From NCBI RefSeq assembly GCF_000516985.1, contig NW_006917094.1:1240001-1304000 (forward strand): DNA of 64,000 nucleotides, written 5' to 3'. The notes under the pieces were generated by a model. It was not told the origin of the DNA. It saw only the letters and a list, made by a program, of their open reading frames with translations, and did not search any database. The position numbers and the translations under genes are program-made. The DNA comes from Pestalotiopsis fici W106-1. Its lineage: Eukaryota; Ascomycota; Sordariomycetes; Amphisphaeriales; Sporocadaceae. Positions 1-11,307 of the stretch are shown one piece after another (position 1 is the first letter of the stretch; every line of letters begins with the position of its first letter).

Positions 1-493
1 ACAGATGATGGTTTTTACTCATTCAGCAGACCTTGCAGCCATCGTAGAGCGCCTCATTGATATCCCTGGCGATCGATGGCCTCGCGAATCGCTTATCGAA
101 GGCAACAAATTCCAGCTCAAAGACCTGATACAAATTCTAGAAAGAGTTACAGGTGTGTAAGACGCAAATAAAACGCATATATCAAGACGGTAGCTTACAA
201 GATGCACAGGGAAAAGCTTCACTGTGATATATGACTCAGTGGAGGATATCCAAAGAGGCCAGATTACTCAGCTGCCTTCTAATCGAGATTTGTTTGCACA
301 GGAACAATGGGGGAACCTCTATCAATTGGTCGAGAAAGAGGCCATGTTTACACTGTTGAGTGATGGGTACAATTTGGGTGGGGAAAGCCTTATGGACATG
401 TTTCCTGAAGTGCAAATCACGAGAATTGAGACATTCTTGAGAGATGCGTGGACATGCAAGTCGCAAGCAGACCCCAAGCAATCATGCATATAG
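1..493 (+). CDS. NmrA/PCBER-type NAD(P)-dependent reductase, 3' part only
   Basis: This is the C-terminal part of a Rossmann-fold reductase of the NmrA / isoflavone-reductase-like (PCBER) family; the N-terminus lies outside the window. The frame is open from the left edge to about 152. A 57 bp intron (153-209, GT-AG) joins in phase to 210-493. The joined protein reads ...GDRWPRES...LKDLIQILERVTGKSF...YDSVEDIQRGQITQLP... and ends ...MFPEVQITRIETFLRDAW. The 'DxWPRES', 'GKxFxVxYxSVED' and 'LPxxRxL' blocks are usual in the C-terminal substrate-binding half of this family. The NADPH-binding GxxGxxG is not visible because of truncation. The permease and dioxygenase next door suggest a biosynthetic cluster; SwnN and SwnR of the swainsonine pathway belong to the same class, so this could be one of them. 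The substrate cannot be told from sequence. Confidence 0.75.
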
Positions 494-907
494 TAATCAA
501 AGACGTATTGCTGCGATACTGTTAGTCCATTTGGGAAGCGAGTATGCATTAAGTCATTCATAGATTATAAATCGTTCTTGATATTTTATAATTGAACTCT
601 GTAACTAAGTCGATATAATTCCTGTTGCTATCACAGTGTTGGTTTAGAATAAGAGCTAATCAGAATGATTTTGGCGAGATCATGATAATCACAAAAGCAG
701 CGAAAGGTTTCTAGATGAGTGGTGATACTGACACTTGGATGCTAATATTCTGATATAATTGGGATTCCGATATTGGAAGCAAGAAGGAAAGGTGAATTTG
801 TCTGAAACTATAAGCCAGTGTGTTTTCGACATTGCAAACTAGAAACTATAGAACTTGTTGAGTATAAAGAAACTAGCACTATTCACCACCGATGTAATGA
901 GAACTAT
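494..907. other. Intergenic, convergent 3' regions
   Basis: AT-rich spacer between the 3' ends of the + strand reductase and the - strand dioxygenase. I see no gene or RNA in it; it presumably holds both polyadenylation regions. Confidence 0.6.
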
Positions 908-2094
908 TTAGTATTCTGTGTTGGCCAAGTCCTTTTCATCGGGGTTCAATAGCAGAACGGGGTCTTTGAGTTCGACGTAACCCTTCCAAGGATCTGAGAT
1001 ACCCCATCCAAGAAACCTCTGCAACGAAAGTGGTAGTTTCTTGATCTTCTCCACATCATTGGCTAGGTACTGATTCTCCTCTTGTCTCAGAAGACCGGTG
1101 GTTGAAGTAGACATACAGATGAAACGGTATTCATCCTTGGTCGTGTTGGCCGACCCCCCATGAAGCGTCTACATACAATGTAAGTCATTTCGCCAGCATT
1201 TGTACCTCGACCGCACAGCCTCCAAATTAATCAGTACTTACCGAATGAAGCATGAAGAAAGCGTCCCCAGGGCTCAGCTCTATATAGACACAGGAGTCGT
1301 TGTTCTCGGGTGGCGGGGTAGTATAATCCCAAAGGTGGCTTCCAGGGATGAAACGAGTGGCACCATTGGCTTTGGTGGTTTTCGTGAGCGCCATGAATAT
1401 AGCCACACCAGTGTCTCTGCCTATGATATACTCATCTGCATGTCCATTCCATCTGGGAAATATGAGCTTCACATTTCACTTTACTTGCATTAGGGTACTT
1501 GCCCATGATGAACGTTGTCATCCCTGTGGAAACCTTGATCCTCTGCCCCTGGTGCAATTCTGAAAGCACATGTATTGTTCATCTGGGGTTTTGAGATTGG
1601 CTTAATAAGCCTCTGGCCAACCTGTCTCTCATGATTAATTTATTATGCATGTCTTTTGTGATGAACTGATCGCAGTATGCCATACCCAGAAGCCTTTGGA
1701 TGGAGAGGTCAATAGGTGCTCAGATGCCTCTTGGAAGGTCCTGTTGCCAACGACTTCTCGAGTAAATGTGTCCGATTTACTCACGAGGCCATTCAGAAGC
1801 GTCGTTTCAGAAGGCCAAAAATAATCTACCAAGAGCATTAGTCGAAGGGTAGCTCTGTGAGAAAGCTGGTAACTGACCTGCACTTGTTTGCTTGGCTTTT
1901 AGATAGGGTTCAAAATCCCGCGTGATTGAATAGACGGTATTTTGCCCAAATAAATTACGAACAATACACCCACCCGCGACTTTGAGCCGTTTGATAACCT
2001 CTTGCGTCAAGATATCTTCTGAAGGGTAATCCTTGCTGTCTATGTCATAATCAGACACTGTGATATTGACTGGAGGAGTCGAAATTGATCCCAT
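908..2094 (-). CDS. Phytanoyl-CoA dioxygenase family Fe(II)/2-oxoglutarate oxygenase
   Basis: Five exons fit in phase: 1878-2094, 1686-1825, 1499-1621, 1242-1466 and 908-1168, giving about 321 aa, a normal length for small PhyH enzymes. The metal-binding His-x-Asp is in 'QGFHRDDNVHHG' (exon 3). Exon 4 carries the family signature 'KANGATRFIPGSHLWDY' and 'LSPGDAFFMLHS'. The distal His and co-substrate Arg fit 'TLHGGSANTTKDEYRF' in exon 5. The C-terminus 'YVELKDPV' is also usual. Such enzymes use Fe(II), O2 and 2-oxoglutarate to hydroxylate, epoxidise or close rings on metabolites, for example verruculogen synthase FtmF and SwnH1/SwnH2. The intron between exons 3 and 4 is only 32 bp (1467-1498) if the GTACCC donor is used. 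An alternative donor 15 bp upstream would make it 47 bp. The gene is divergent from the permease at 2796, so a shared promoter is likely. Substrate unknown. Confidence 0.88.
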
Positions 2095-2795
2095 GGTTGA
2101 AGCGTAGATGAGATATCTTGAACGATGTCTAACAACAAGAAGACTCCAAAGAAACAACCAAGAACCTTTAGATGCTAAGCCCTGAAGTATAGTGACTGCT
2201 AGAGGACTGTGGCGAATGGGATCTTTGCACGTCAAGTAAGATTTTCAATCGTCCCCATTTATATTCTTCTTTCTTTAATTGACTTGACACGTGTGGCGAT
2301 TATCACACTATTGGAGCTCTTTAATCGACCAATAAATGAGCTAAATGTGGTGGCATATTAGTTTGGGTATTTGAGTGTCGTCTGATCATCACACTGCAGC
2401 GAATTGTCCGAAGACCGATGCAAAACTATCCCTGTAACATTTATCATGGCGTGCTAATGCACATTCATCCATACGAACCCGGCCAATTCCTTGATTTTAC
2501 TTACGGATCGACTACACGGTCGACGCTATTATACACCTAAAAAACAGGAATCTGTCACATTTCATTCGGATATTGATTCATTCGGTAGCATCAACTTCAC
2601 CGACATCTAACCAGGGAAACAGAAGAATGCATCGACATAATACCTCGCATAATACTGAAGTATTTATATCTTCCGTGTAAAGTTTGATAATAGTCACAAG
2701 TGACCTTAATTCTGTATCTGACATATATGATTATCATAACACTCTTTTTCACTTCTCGTGAATCCTGTATCAAAGTGGACGTGCATTTCCTCAGA
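2095..2795. promoter_or_regulatory. Divergent promoter between dioxygenase and permease
   Basis: About 700 bp separates the start codons of two divergently transcribed accessory genes, so it must hold both promoters. No TATA box or binding site is clear enough to assign. Co-regulation of the pair is inference from the head-to-head layout. Confidence 0.45.
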
Positions 2796-4238
2796 ATGCT
2801 CGATAACGCGGAAAATTCGGCTACAAGCATAGAAAACAAAAGACAATTCAGCACTTTCTCGGCACTCGGCATTGGCTATAGTATCACCAACACGGCTCTT
2901 GGAGTATTACTCGTCGTTGGTACCGTGTTACCCTTCGGTGGAGCACCCCTGCTTCTGGGTGGCTTTCTCATGATGGCAGTGATTGCCCTGTCCACAGCCA
3001 TAAGCCTTGCTGAGCTATGCTCTGCTATGCCTCACCCTGGCGGACAATACATTTGGGTGAATCGATTGGCCCCGCCCGAATATCGACGATTCCTGTCTTA
3101 CGCCACGGGGATGACTGGATGGTTCTCCGCAATCATTATAGGTGCCTCAGGCTGCCTTGCCGTCTTCCAATATCTCTTCTCGCTGATCAAGCTCCTAAAA
3201 CCAGCCTTTGTATACCAGAGGTGGATGGGATTTGCGGGATATCAGGCACTTAATCTCATCACCTTGCTCCTAGCAACCTTCAAATTTGCCCAGCCAACGA
3301 TATCTAAGCTCATGTTAATCTTGAGTTGCATTACCTTCGGCGTTTTCTCCATCACACTCTTCGCAATGTCTACTACCCGCGCCACCACGGAAAGTTTCTT
3401 GGGACCCCTTGACAATGCATCGGGATGGCCAAACGGCGCAGCATTCTTGATCGGCGTCAATGGCCTGAACTGGATTTTCTCCTGCCTTGATGTCACCACG
3501 CACTTGGCAGAAGAGATTCCGTCCCCTGCCACCAATATACCCAAGGTTCTCATGTGGACAATCGCTATTGGGTTCTGCTCGGGGTTGATTACTATCTTAG
3601 CCATACTGGTTAACCTACCTGATGGGATTGATGCGTCGGATGACAACTCGGCCGTTGTCTTGATCTACCGAATCACTCACAGCAAGGTTGCTGCCGCGGT
3701 TCTATCAATCCCGATCCTCATTGTCAGTATGGGAACTGTTTGGGCTGTCCAACTTTGGCAATCTCGTCTTGCTTGGACACTTAGCCGGGAAGCAGCGTTC
3801 CCTCTACACCACCATTTCTGCAGACTTGCATCTTCACCCTTCCATACTCCAATATGGTCTCTATTTGGCTCTGCCTTCGGGACGGCTATTGCAGGGTGCC
3901 TGTATCTTGGCTCGGAGATAGCATTCACCTCCTTCTCTGCCGCAGGTGTCATATTGCAGTACTTCACTTATAGCCTGCCAGTCATCTTAGTTCATTACAG
4001 GGGACGGGCTCAGATTAGTCACGGGCCTTTTTGGTTTCCGATGCTGGGGTGCATCGCAAACGTCATCATGCTTGGATGGACTTTGATTGTTCTTGTTTTC
4101 TACTCGTTCCCTCCGGACTTGCCAGTGTCTACCTACCAGGCAAATTATACGCCTGGTATTTTGGTGTTGATTTTGAGCCTAATCTGTTTTGTGTGGTTCT
4201 CCTTTGGAAGAAAATTTTATGAGGTCAAGGATATGTAG
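2796..4238 (+). CDS. APC-superfamily amino-acid/choline/GABA-type permease
   Basis: An intronless ORF of about 480 aa counted from ATG 2796; an in-frame extension upstream to 2700 has a non-homologous hydrophobic start and is less likely. It begins 'FSTFSALGIGYSITNTALG', the usual first membrane segment of fungal Uga4/Hnm1-type permeases. It continues with 'LAELCSAMPHPGGQYIWVNRLAPPEYRRFLSYATGM', a hallmark of this group. About twelve hydrophobic segments follow. The family imports or exports amino acids, GABA, choline or polyamines across the plasma membrane or vacuole. The head-to-head arrangement with the PhyH gene suggests a pathway transporter. SwnT of the swainsonine cluster is an amino-acid-type transporter, so equivalence is possible but unproven. 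Confidence 0.88.
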   Translation: MLDNAENSATSIENKRQFSTFSALGIGYSITNTALGVLLVVGTVLPFGGAPLLLGGFLMMAVIALSTAISLAELCSAMPHPGGQYIWVNRLAPPEYRRFLSYATGMTGWFSAIIIGASGCLAVFQYLFSLIKLLKPAFVYQRWMGFAGYQALNLITLLLATFKFAQPTISKLMLILSCITFGVFSITLFAMSTTRATTESFLGPLDNASGWPNGAAFLIGVNGLNWIFSCLDVTTHLAEEIPSPATNIPKVLMWTIAIGFCSGLITILAILVNLPDGIDASDDNSAVVLIYRITHSKVAAAVLSIPILIVSMGTVWAVQLWQSRLAWTLSREAAFPLHHHFCRLASSPFHTPIWSLFGSAFGTAIAGCLYLGSEIAFTSFSAAGVILQYFTYSLPVILVHYRGRAQISHGPFWFPMLGCIANVIMLGWTLIVLVFYSFPPDLPVSTYQANYTPGILVLILSLICFVWFSFGRKFYEVKDM

Positions 4239-5275
4239 TACAACTTTGGTCCTTAATGAGACAGCTTTAGTTCTACCTGAGCAAAATAAACCGAGATCAG
4301 AAATAACGAGCGTACCACTTGCACGTTTGCTTGATTGAACTGACTTTACAAGCCCAAATCGACCCCTGCTCTGATAAGTGTCATGTAACCCTTCAAGAAG
4401 TCCACGAATGTAAGGAATTAGATTTGATACAGTGCGGTAGTGAAGATGTACTGTGGGTAATTTTCCAACCGGACTTGGGCATTACCGAGCGCTATTTCCA
4501 TTCTAACCCAATATGCTTTAGGGCCCGAATGCCACCTAGCGATAGCGATTGAGTATTGTTTGGCGCCTTTCACCTTTACTGTTACACGCCGAAACTCAAG
4601 AGTAATACTCCGGACGAATCAACAAGTATTAATTTTCTGAATACAGCCTAACCTTGGTGGCCAAGCACGGGCTCGGCTTTTAATGAGAAACGAACAACAT
4701 CGGAGATTATGCAGCTTCCAACAAGCAATAGAAATGTTTCCGGTGGTTGCATTCACGAGACGGGCATTCGAGCAGAATGCTGATAAGAAGCTTTTGCAAG
4801 TATGTTACGGAGATATTTGCCATGAGAACTGTCGGCATAATCGGTTTTATCCCGGAAAAATCGGACTATGTAGAAAGAACCAAACTCTACGCAAGTCCTT
4901 ACCCACATTGTCAAAACACGTTCTCCGAGGCATGATATCGAAAATTAGTTTGTATTGGTCACTTGAAAATTCTGGCTGATTTTTAGAGTACTTTGACTTT
5001 TACAAGCCTCTCTGCTTTGGGAGATCAAACCCAGACTTGATTAGAGAAGTACACAGTACTGCTCTATGTCCGACCCTTCGATACGCTATGACTATCGAGG
5101 AATAGGAAATTTGGACCCTGTTCCACTTACACACATATACATATGTATATATATAGAGAGAAAGAGAGAAAGGGAAAGAGAGAGAGATTGCGAAACCTAT
5201 TGAAATATATTCTAAGTACAACACTATTCTTCCCCGCAACCACACTTTTACAGTTTTCGAAACCCAGCCATCACG
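4239..5275. other. Intergenic, no gene seen
   Basis: A spacer of about 1 kb. The short ORFs here have no recognisable motifs. The last 150 bp is the promoter of the next gene and contains the purine-rich microsatellite listed separately. Confidence 0.5.
5131..5188. repeat. (CA/TA)n-(GA)n compound microsatellite
   Basis: An alternating CA/TA tract runs into a GA-rich purine tract about 90 bp upstream of the start codon of the 2OG oxygenase gene. A purine-tract promoter element is possible. No function is shown by sequence alone. Confidence 0.7.
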
Positions 5276-6366
5276 ATGACTCCATTCACACTGGATCTAA
5301 GCGATTTCCAATCCAACTCCCCAGAATTCGCAAGAAAGGCTTTAGAAGGCTTTCGTCGGGACGGCTTCATTAAACTTGTTGGTCATGGCATTTCCGAATC
5401 GGAAATTAACCAGCTCCTTGCCTGGGTATGATGACTTCTCGTATTCTAAATATTGGCTAATTTATGATTTCAGAACAAAGCGTTCTTTGCACTTCCTCTG
5501 GAGGAGAAGCTAGCAGTGTCCAATGTTGCTGGACCAGAACCTCAGCGTGGTTACAGCGCTGTTGGTGTTGAGAAAACCGCAACTTTGAATATCAACGGTG
5601 CAGTCAATCTTGAAATGGCCAGCCACGAAGGGCGGGAAGATTTCAAGGTATGTGGGACATGTGTGACGCGTGGCTCGATTGAGACTGATATACATCAATA
5701 CAGGAAACCTTTGATATGGGAGGTCCGAACGATACTGATTTCCCCAATCAATGGCCAGCAGAAACCAGCATTCCGGGGCTCAGATCCTGGCTAGAGCAAT
5801 ACTGGTTCAAGTCGCACAAAGTTGCCATGAGAGTTCTCAACGCTCTTGAGCTGGCCTTGGGGGTTCCTCAAGACTCTTTTGTAAGCCGCTGTGACGGCTG
5901 CAAGAGCGAAATGCGCCTGATTCATTATCCTAATGTCTCAGCTGAGAAACTTCAGTCCAACAATACGATGCGTATCTGGCCGCACACCGATGCAAGTGCA
6001 ATCACTTTGCTCGTGCAGGACAGTAGTGGAGGCCTCGAGGTCGAGAATCAGAGCTCTCCGGGATCGTTCGAATCCGTCTCATTAGTAAACAAAACTGAAC
6101 TGATTGTCAATGGTGGCGAGACACTGGAACGGTGGACGAATGGTCTTTTGAAACCAGTCTTGCATCAGGTCAATGTCCCTCCTGGGCCAAAGTGTTCAGA
6201 ATCCGGAACGATCCCGTCTCGTCTCTCGGTGGCTTTCTTCGTTAATGCCAATGCGGACGCTTCGATGGGACCTTACGATAAGTTTGTGTCCGCGAATGAG
6301 CCTTCCAAGTTTCCGGATATGCTGTCTCGGGAATATCACAGACTTCGGAATGCAGTTGTATATTAG
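5276..6366 (+). CDS. Isopenicillin-N-synthase-like Fe(II)/2OG oxygenase
   Basis: Three exons (5276-5425, 5474-5647, 5704-6366) join in frame to about 328 aa. The N-terminal domain has 'FRRDGFIKLVGHGIS' and 'KAFFALPLEEKLA', typical of the DIOX_N segment. The C-terminal jelly roll carries the iron ligands: His-x-Asp in 'WPHTDASAITLLVQD' and the distal His in 'LKPVLHQVNVPP'. 'SRLSVAFFV' supplies the 2-oxoglutarate-binding Arg-x-Ser. All catalytic residues are therefore present. Members oxidise small molecules such as beta-lactam precursors, gibberellins, flavonoids and alkaloid intermediates. It is a different subfamily from the PhyH enzyme at 908-2094, so the block offers two distinct 2OG chemistries. 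Substrate unknown. Confidence 0.88.
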
Positions 6367-7433
6367 GTCACTAAGAAGTCTGCCTTCTATCAATATTGCT
6401 CCTGCGAGCCTATACTAAATGAACTCTATCTGATAGATTTTAGTTTTCCTGGCCCCAAACCATGAATCGAGCTTCAACCAGTGTTTCGACTGCTACTAAA
6501 ACTTGCTACGCTCAGAGTTACTCAACAGTGATTTTACTATGATATACACAAGGGGTCAAGGAATCTACCCCGAAAAACGAGAAACTTGATTTGGTAATCG
6601 CCTACATCAGATGAATCTTGAAGAATGATCTATCGGGATCGGACTTATCTGGAGTTCTCACCGGGGTCGATGTTAAAGTTGAGCGCAGGCTTGATTTACA
6701 TTCTGTTAATCTCCTGAATGATTATATTCAGCAGTGACCAAACTTGCTTCAGTCAGCCCGAGACGCTTAGACAAGCACATCTGGTTCACAGAAGTCCGCG
6801 AATCTGATCTGGTAGTGATATATCCATGATACTTTATGTGATGCAGCAACAATAATGCCGTAGCGAGCAGCAGGACATTTGAACGAGAAGACGTAACTAA
6901 CTAGTTAGCAGGATGTCATATCGCAAAATGATATATCTAGGTCAGTTTGATTCTCCCCTTCTTCGTGGAGGATTAACTAGGACCTCAACTTTCTCAATCA
7001 GGGCAAATTGATAGTGTATTAAAGGGAATCAGCTACTTCATTCATGTTGACAAGCACGAATCACTAGGCCTCGTTCTAGTTACACAAATTCAACTTGACA
7101 TATCCATAACTAGCAACCCATATTTGTGGCTAAAAGGCCAATCTACTATAAGTGCGACTGGCTTATAGGCCGTTATCTGGAGTATAGTACTACTCCTAGA
7201 TTGGATACTTCCCTTCTAATCCAGCTGTGGAACACTGCCCATAGCTCATGTAGATACCAAGAGGTAAAGTGCTGCTCGTCATTCTGCAGTGAGCCATTGC
7301 AATCCACTTCCAAGATGATGGCCAATCGGAAGGGCTACAATGAATTTCACACGAAAGAGTACTGTATCGCTGCAATGGAATTCAGTCAGAGTATCTGATA
7401 CTTCTCTGGTATTCATGCTAAGCTCGAGCCCTA
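6367..7433. other. Intergenic, convergent 3' regions
   Basis: About 1 kb of AT-rich DNA between convergent genes. One ORF of about 90 codons on + has no motif and no support. I see nothing else. Confidence 0.5.
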
Positions 7434-8379
7434 CTAGACATCTTTTCCCATTGCCTGGTTTGCATGCCAGCTCTCCTCCACTGCCGTCTGCAGGATTGTG
7501 CGGAGATCACAACGGTTCAATGTACTCATTGCCTTTTCAGTACTGCCGCCGGCGACACATACGTGAGCCAGTAGGTCTGATAAGGGTGTTTCGGCAGCCT
7601 CCTTGACGAGCATGACCGCCCCCATGCATGACTGGACTACCAACTGATGGGCAAGCTCACTTGGAAGACCTAGGGATGAACCAGTAGCCACCAGTGCTTG
7701 CAGTAAGTAGTACACATACGCCGGACCAGATCTGAAGAAAGTTTTAGATACTCTTCGGAACAGTCTTGATGGAAACAAGAATTGTATCGCATACGACAGG
7801 AGAATTTACATACCCAGATACGGCAGCTGCAACGTCCATGAGCTCCTCCCGTGGAAGCATAGCAACGACAGGGGAAATTCGCCTGAAAATCGCGCGAACT
7901 TCTGACACCACTTCGCAGGGGGCGGACTCGCTGGCAAATAGGGCGGTTGCGCCTTGACTGATGGAAATGGGGGTATTTGGCATGGCCCGTATAATTGTGG
8001 TTTCGCAGGGCAACCAACTTTTGAGCTGGGCTAGAGTGATGCCAGGACATACGGTGACGACGACAAGCTCCTGGGCGCTTCTCGCAGACTTCACAGCATT
8101 GCAGATATCTTTACAGACGTTTGACGTGAAACGTGGCTGTGTTGCGATGAGTACAACATGCCTTATGGCTGCACCGTCAGTATGATCCCAGATCAAGGGG
8201 TCTCCATTGTCCCTTGAAACCACAGCGTCAGGGTAATCGATCTGAAGGGCCTTGAGAGCCTCGAAACGGCGGTGTGTCAAAGCCAAACGGTATTCAGGAG
8301 AACTCTCAGATGATAAAAGCCCATCGACAATGGAACGACCAAAAACGCCGCAACCGATAATGGTGAGTTTATGATGCAT
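7434..8379 (-). CDS. Pyrroline-5-carboxylate reductase-like protein
   Basis: Two exons (7814-8379, 7434-7731) joined across an 82 bp intron give about 287 aa, near the usual P5CR length. The N-terminus has the dinucleotide motif 'IIGCGVFGRSI'. The family block 'IIRAMPNTPISISQGATALFAS' follows. The intron falls inside the conserved 'SGSGPAYVYYLLQAL' at the start of the dimerisation domain. The C-terminal 'VAGGSTEKAMSTL' is a drifted form of the usual 'SPGGTT' element. The housekeeping role of P5CR is NAD(P)H reduction of pyrroline-5-carboxylate to proline. Family members also reduce the six-membered homologue piperideine-6-carboxylate to pipecolate. The drifted C-terminal motif and accessory neighbourhood suggest a paralogue for a cluster-specific cyclic imine, which is inference. 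Confidence 0.88.
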
Positions 8380-9765
8380 TTGATAAGAATGTATAAGATC
8401 TCAACTAATAGCGTAAGGATAAATGGCAATGAGAGTCTGGATACAGTATACGTATTTGCATCTGTATATATGTGTGTGTGTGTGTGTGAGCGCTGGGGCG
8501 TAGGGTGCTCCTGCATGCGTATATAGGGATTTAATGGTAATCAAATCCAGATGAGCAAATACTCTTGGGTATTTTTTTCATCGCTGGGGTTCTCTGGTCG
8601 GAATATGTCTGAAACAGCATTATACTGTGGACGTACTAGGCTACCCGAGCAATGCAACAGATATTCACAAGCTGTGATCAAGGCGCTAATGTAGACTAAG
8701 CTAAGTCATATAATTGCCCCAAGCGAGTGTCAATGTGTTGATCGTTTTCAAGCATGTACTGATTTGCCACGGCAAGCGCGCGATCACCTACTTGTCGGTG
8801 CTGGCACTTCCATTTCCCTACTCCATATCAGAAGAGGAAAAAAGAAAAAGGAGGGTGATGGGCTGCCATGAACTACTAGTATGTCCGAATTGGGTAAAAG
8901 TGACCGAGGTGTGTACAAACATAGCTAACATACCGACACAAAGGCGTAGAGACCGAGGAGAAGAAAACCCGAAAATTCACACAATCCTCATTCACTTGAC
9001 GTTATGCATCCGAGAAATCTTTTCGTATACCTGAGGCAGTCTGTGTATTTGTTCCTTTTTCTTTCTCTTCTTCTTTTTCATTTTTTTTCTTTTCACCTTC
9101 ATTACTTTCCCCTTTTGTGGATAGTAAATCTCGCCATACTATTTGGGTACTTTTGCATTGCGGGCCTGTCGGGAATTCTTTGCATCGGAAGGTTTTTTTT
9201 TTTTCCTCCTTTTTGTCTTTCGTGGGCTTCTTGTACCGGAGGGTTTTTGACTTTACACCGACCAATTTTAATAGAATCTTCTGCATCGGAAATTTCCCAA
9301 GACAGGGATCGCGTCATTTGCCGAAAGCATATCCGGGCTATAAACTTGTACGAAGCTTGCATAAAGTGACACAATTAGTCTTGTGCATTTCTCATTCCGA
9401 CAGTCAATTTATGCATTTATAAATTGTACGCTTTCTTTCTTCAATTACTATGCAATACAGATATCCTCAACTATGATTACAATAGTATAGACAAGCAATT
9501 AACGGAAGTCGCATAGCATGTAGGAGGCTAGGCTGTTCAAATATTGACCGATCCCGGTTATGTTGCTTTCAGTTGAGCAGTATCAATGAAATAATATAAA
9601 TGGAGATAGTATCACTTGCGTTTCTCGTCTTGTAAATTGAGCGTTCAGATGATAGATGAATGACACGCTGATACTTGGAGCGTAGATTCAATATACTCTT
9701 TGAAATTATCTTCTCCGTCGGATTCATACCTATACATTCCAGAAGCTGGAGCCCCCAGAAACACC
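8380..9765. promoter_or_regulatory. Divergent promoter between P5CR-like and FAD oxidase genes
   Basis: The two genes start head to head with about 1.4 kb between start codons. The interval contains a (TG)n run at about 8471-8488 and a long T-rich pyrimidine tract at about 9048-9115. No confident transcription-factor site was identified. Confidence 0.45.
8471..8488. repeat. (TG)n microsatellite
   Basis: An uninterrupted TG run of about nine units, roughly 95 bp upstream of the P5CR-like start codon. Confidence 0.8.
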
Positions 9766-11307
9766 ATGGCTGCACCTGCGGTTCCAGTTCAAAATCCTAC
9801 GGTGTCCTTTTGGAGAACAATGGTGCACCCAATCGATGATCAACGGACCACATCAAAGCTCCCTGACACAGTGGATGTTATTGTTATCGGTGCTGGATAT
9901 GCTGGGATATCTGTAATGCACCACATGCTTGAGCTAGCTCAAAACAAGGACATTCCCATGCCATCTATACTTCTCTTGGAGGCACGTGAAGCGTGCTCCG
10001 GAGCGACAGGTCGTAATGGTAATTCCCATTTCCAGTAACTTTGAAGCTATTTTGTTAATCAGACTATAAGGTGGCCACTTAAAACCTGACGTATGTGGTA
10101 TGGCTACAGCAGTTGCACGTAACTACGGCTTGGATGCTGCCATCGAGTGTGCCAGATTTGAACAGCAGCATGTGTCAGCTCTCAAGGAGCTCATTGAGAG
10201 TGAGGATATCGACTGTGATTTAATTTTGACACGTTGCATCGACGTCTTCTTGGATGAGACATTTTTGAATGAAACGAGAGACAAGCTAGCGGAACTGAAA
10301 AGAAAAGATGTGTCTATGATGAGTGCCATTCAGACACTGTCTGGTACCAAGGCGGAACAGGTAAACTGCCTCACACTTGAATGCAATACAAGCTTATGGT
10401 TTCTAGGTCTCGGGCGTCAAGGGTGCAAAAGGTTGCATCACTTATCCGGCAGGGCATCTGCATCCCTACAAACTGCTTATGCATCTTTTGTCCAAGGCCT
10501 TGGATATGGGAGTTAATCTTCAAACACATACTTGCGTTAAGCATGTCACTACCACGCCCGATGACGATGGGTACGCCACGGTAACAACGGACAGGGGCAA
10601 AGTACGCGCAAAACAAATTGTTTATGCCACCAATGCATACACAGCTGCATTATTGCCCGAGTTAAAGGACAAAATTATCCCCGTGAGGGGCACGTGCTGT
10701 CGTATTGTTCCTAAGACAAGCACCGCTGTTTTGAAAAACTCATGTACTATACGACGTAGTTCGATCGATTCCGAGTACCTCGTCCCCCTCCTGGATGGCA
10801 GTTTGGTTGTCGGTGGTGGCCGTGTAAAGTATTACCACAACAAAGCCGAATGGTACGACAATGTCGCGGATGACGAATTGATGCGAGGGACACATCCACA
10901 TTTCGATGGCTATATGCAGCGACATTTCCATGGCTGGGAAGATAGTGAAGCAGAAACCCAGGAAATATGGACTGGGAGTAAGTCATTTAACAGTGAAAAT
11001 AAGAGACTCTACTTTATAGCTGACTTGGCAAATAGTAATGGGACACTCAGCAGATGGGGTGCCCTTCGTGGGAAATCTACCGGATAGACCAAATCAATTC
11101 ATCATTGCTGGTTTCTCTGGGCATGGCATGCCTCAAGCATACCTCGCGGCAAAAGGGCTCGCATCAATGATAATAGAAGGAGCAAGTTTTCATGATACGA
11201 AGTTACCAAAGGTTTTTGAGGCAAGTACAAAGAGGTTAAAGAATCCAGTTAACTTGGTCCTACAAAATTGGCAAGATTGGAGAGTTTCTGTTTCACCCAA
11301 GCTATGA
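9766..11307 (+). CDS. DAO-family FAD-dependent amine/amino-acid oxidase
   Basis: Four exons (9766-10018, 10071-10360, 10407-10977, 11036-11307) join in phase to about 461 aa. The N-terminus carries the FAD dinucleotide motif 'VDVIVIGAGYAGISVM' followed by 'ACSGATGRNGGHLKPDV', the signature of the glycine/D-amino-acid oxidase-like group (DAO, PF01266). The C-terminus has the second FAD contact, 'FIIAGFSGHGMPQAYLAAKGLA'. Members oxidise the C-N bond of secondary or primary amines such as sarcosine, pipecolate, saccharopine and gamma-glutamylputrescine, releasing H2O2. Divergent pairing with a P5CR-like gene points to cyclic-imine or imino-acid chemistry, with the oxidase making an imine that the reductase reduces, or the reverse. 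The exact substrate cannot be read from sequence. Confidence 0.87.
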
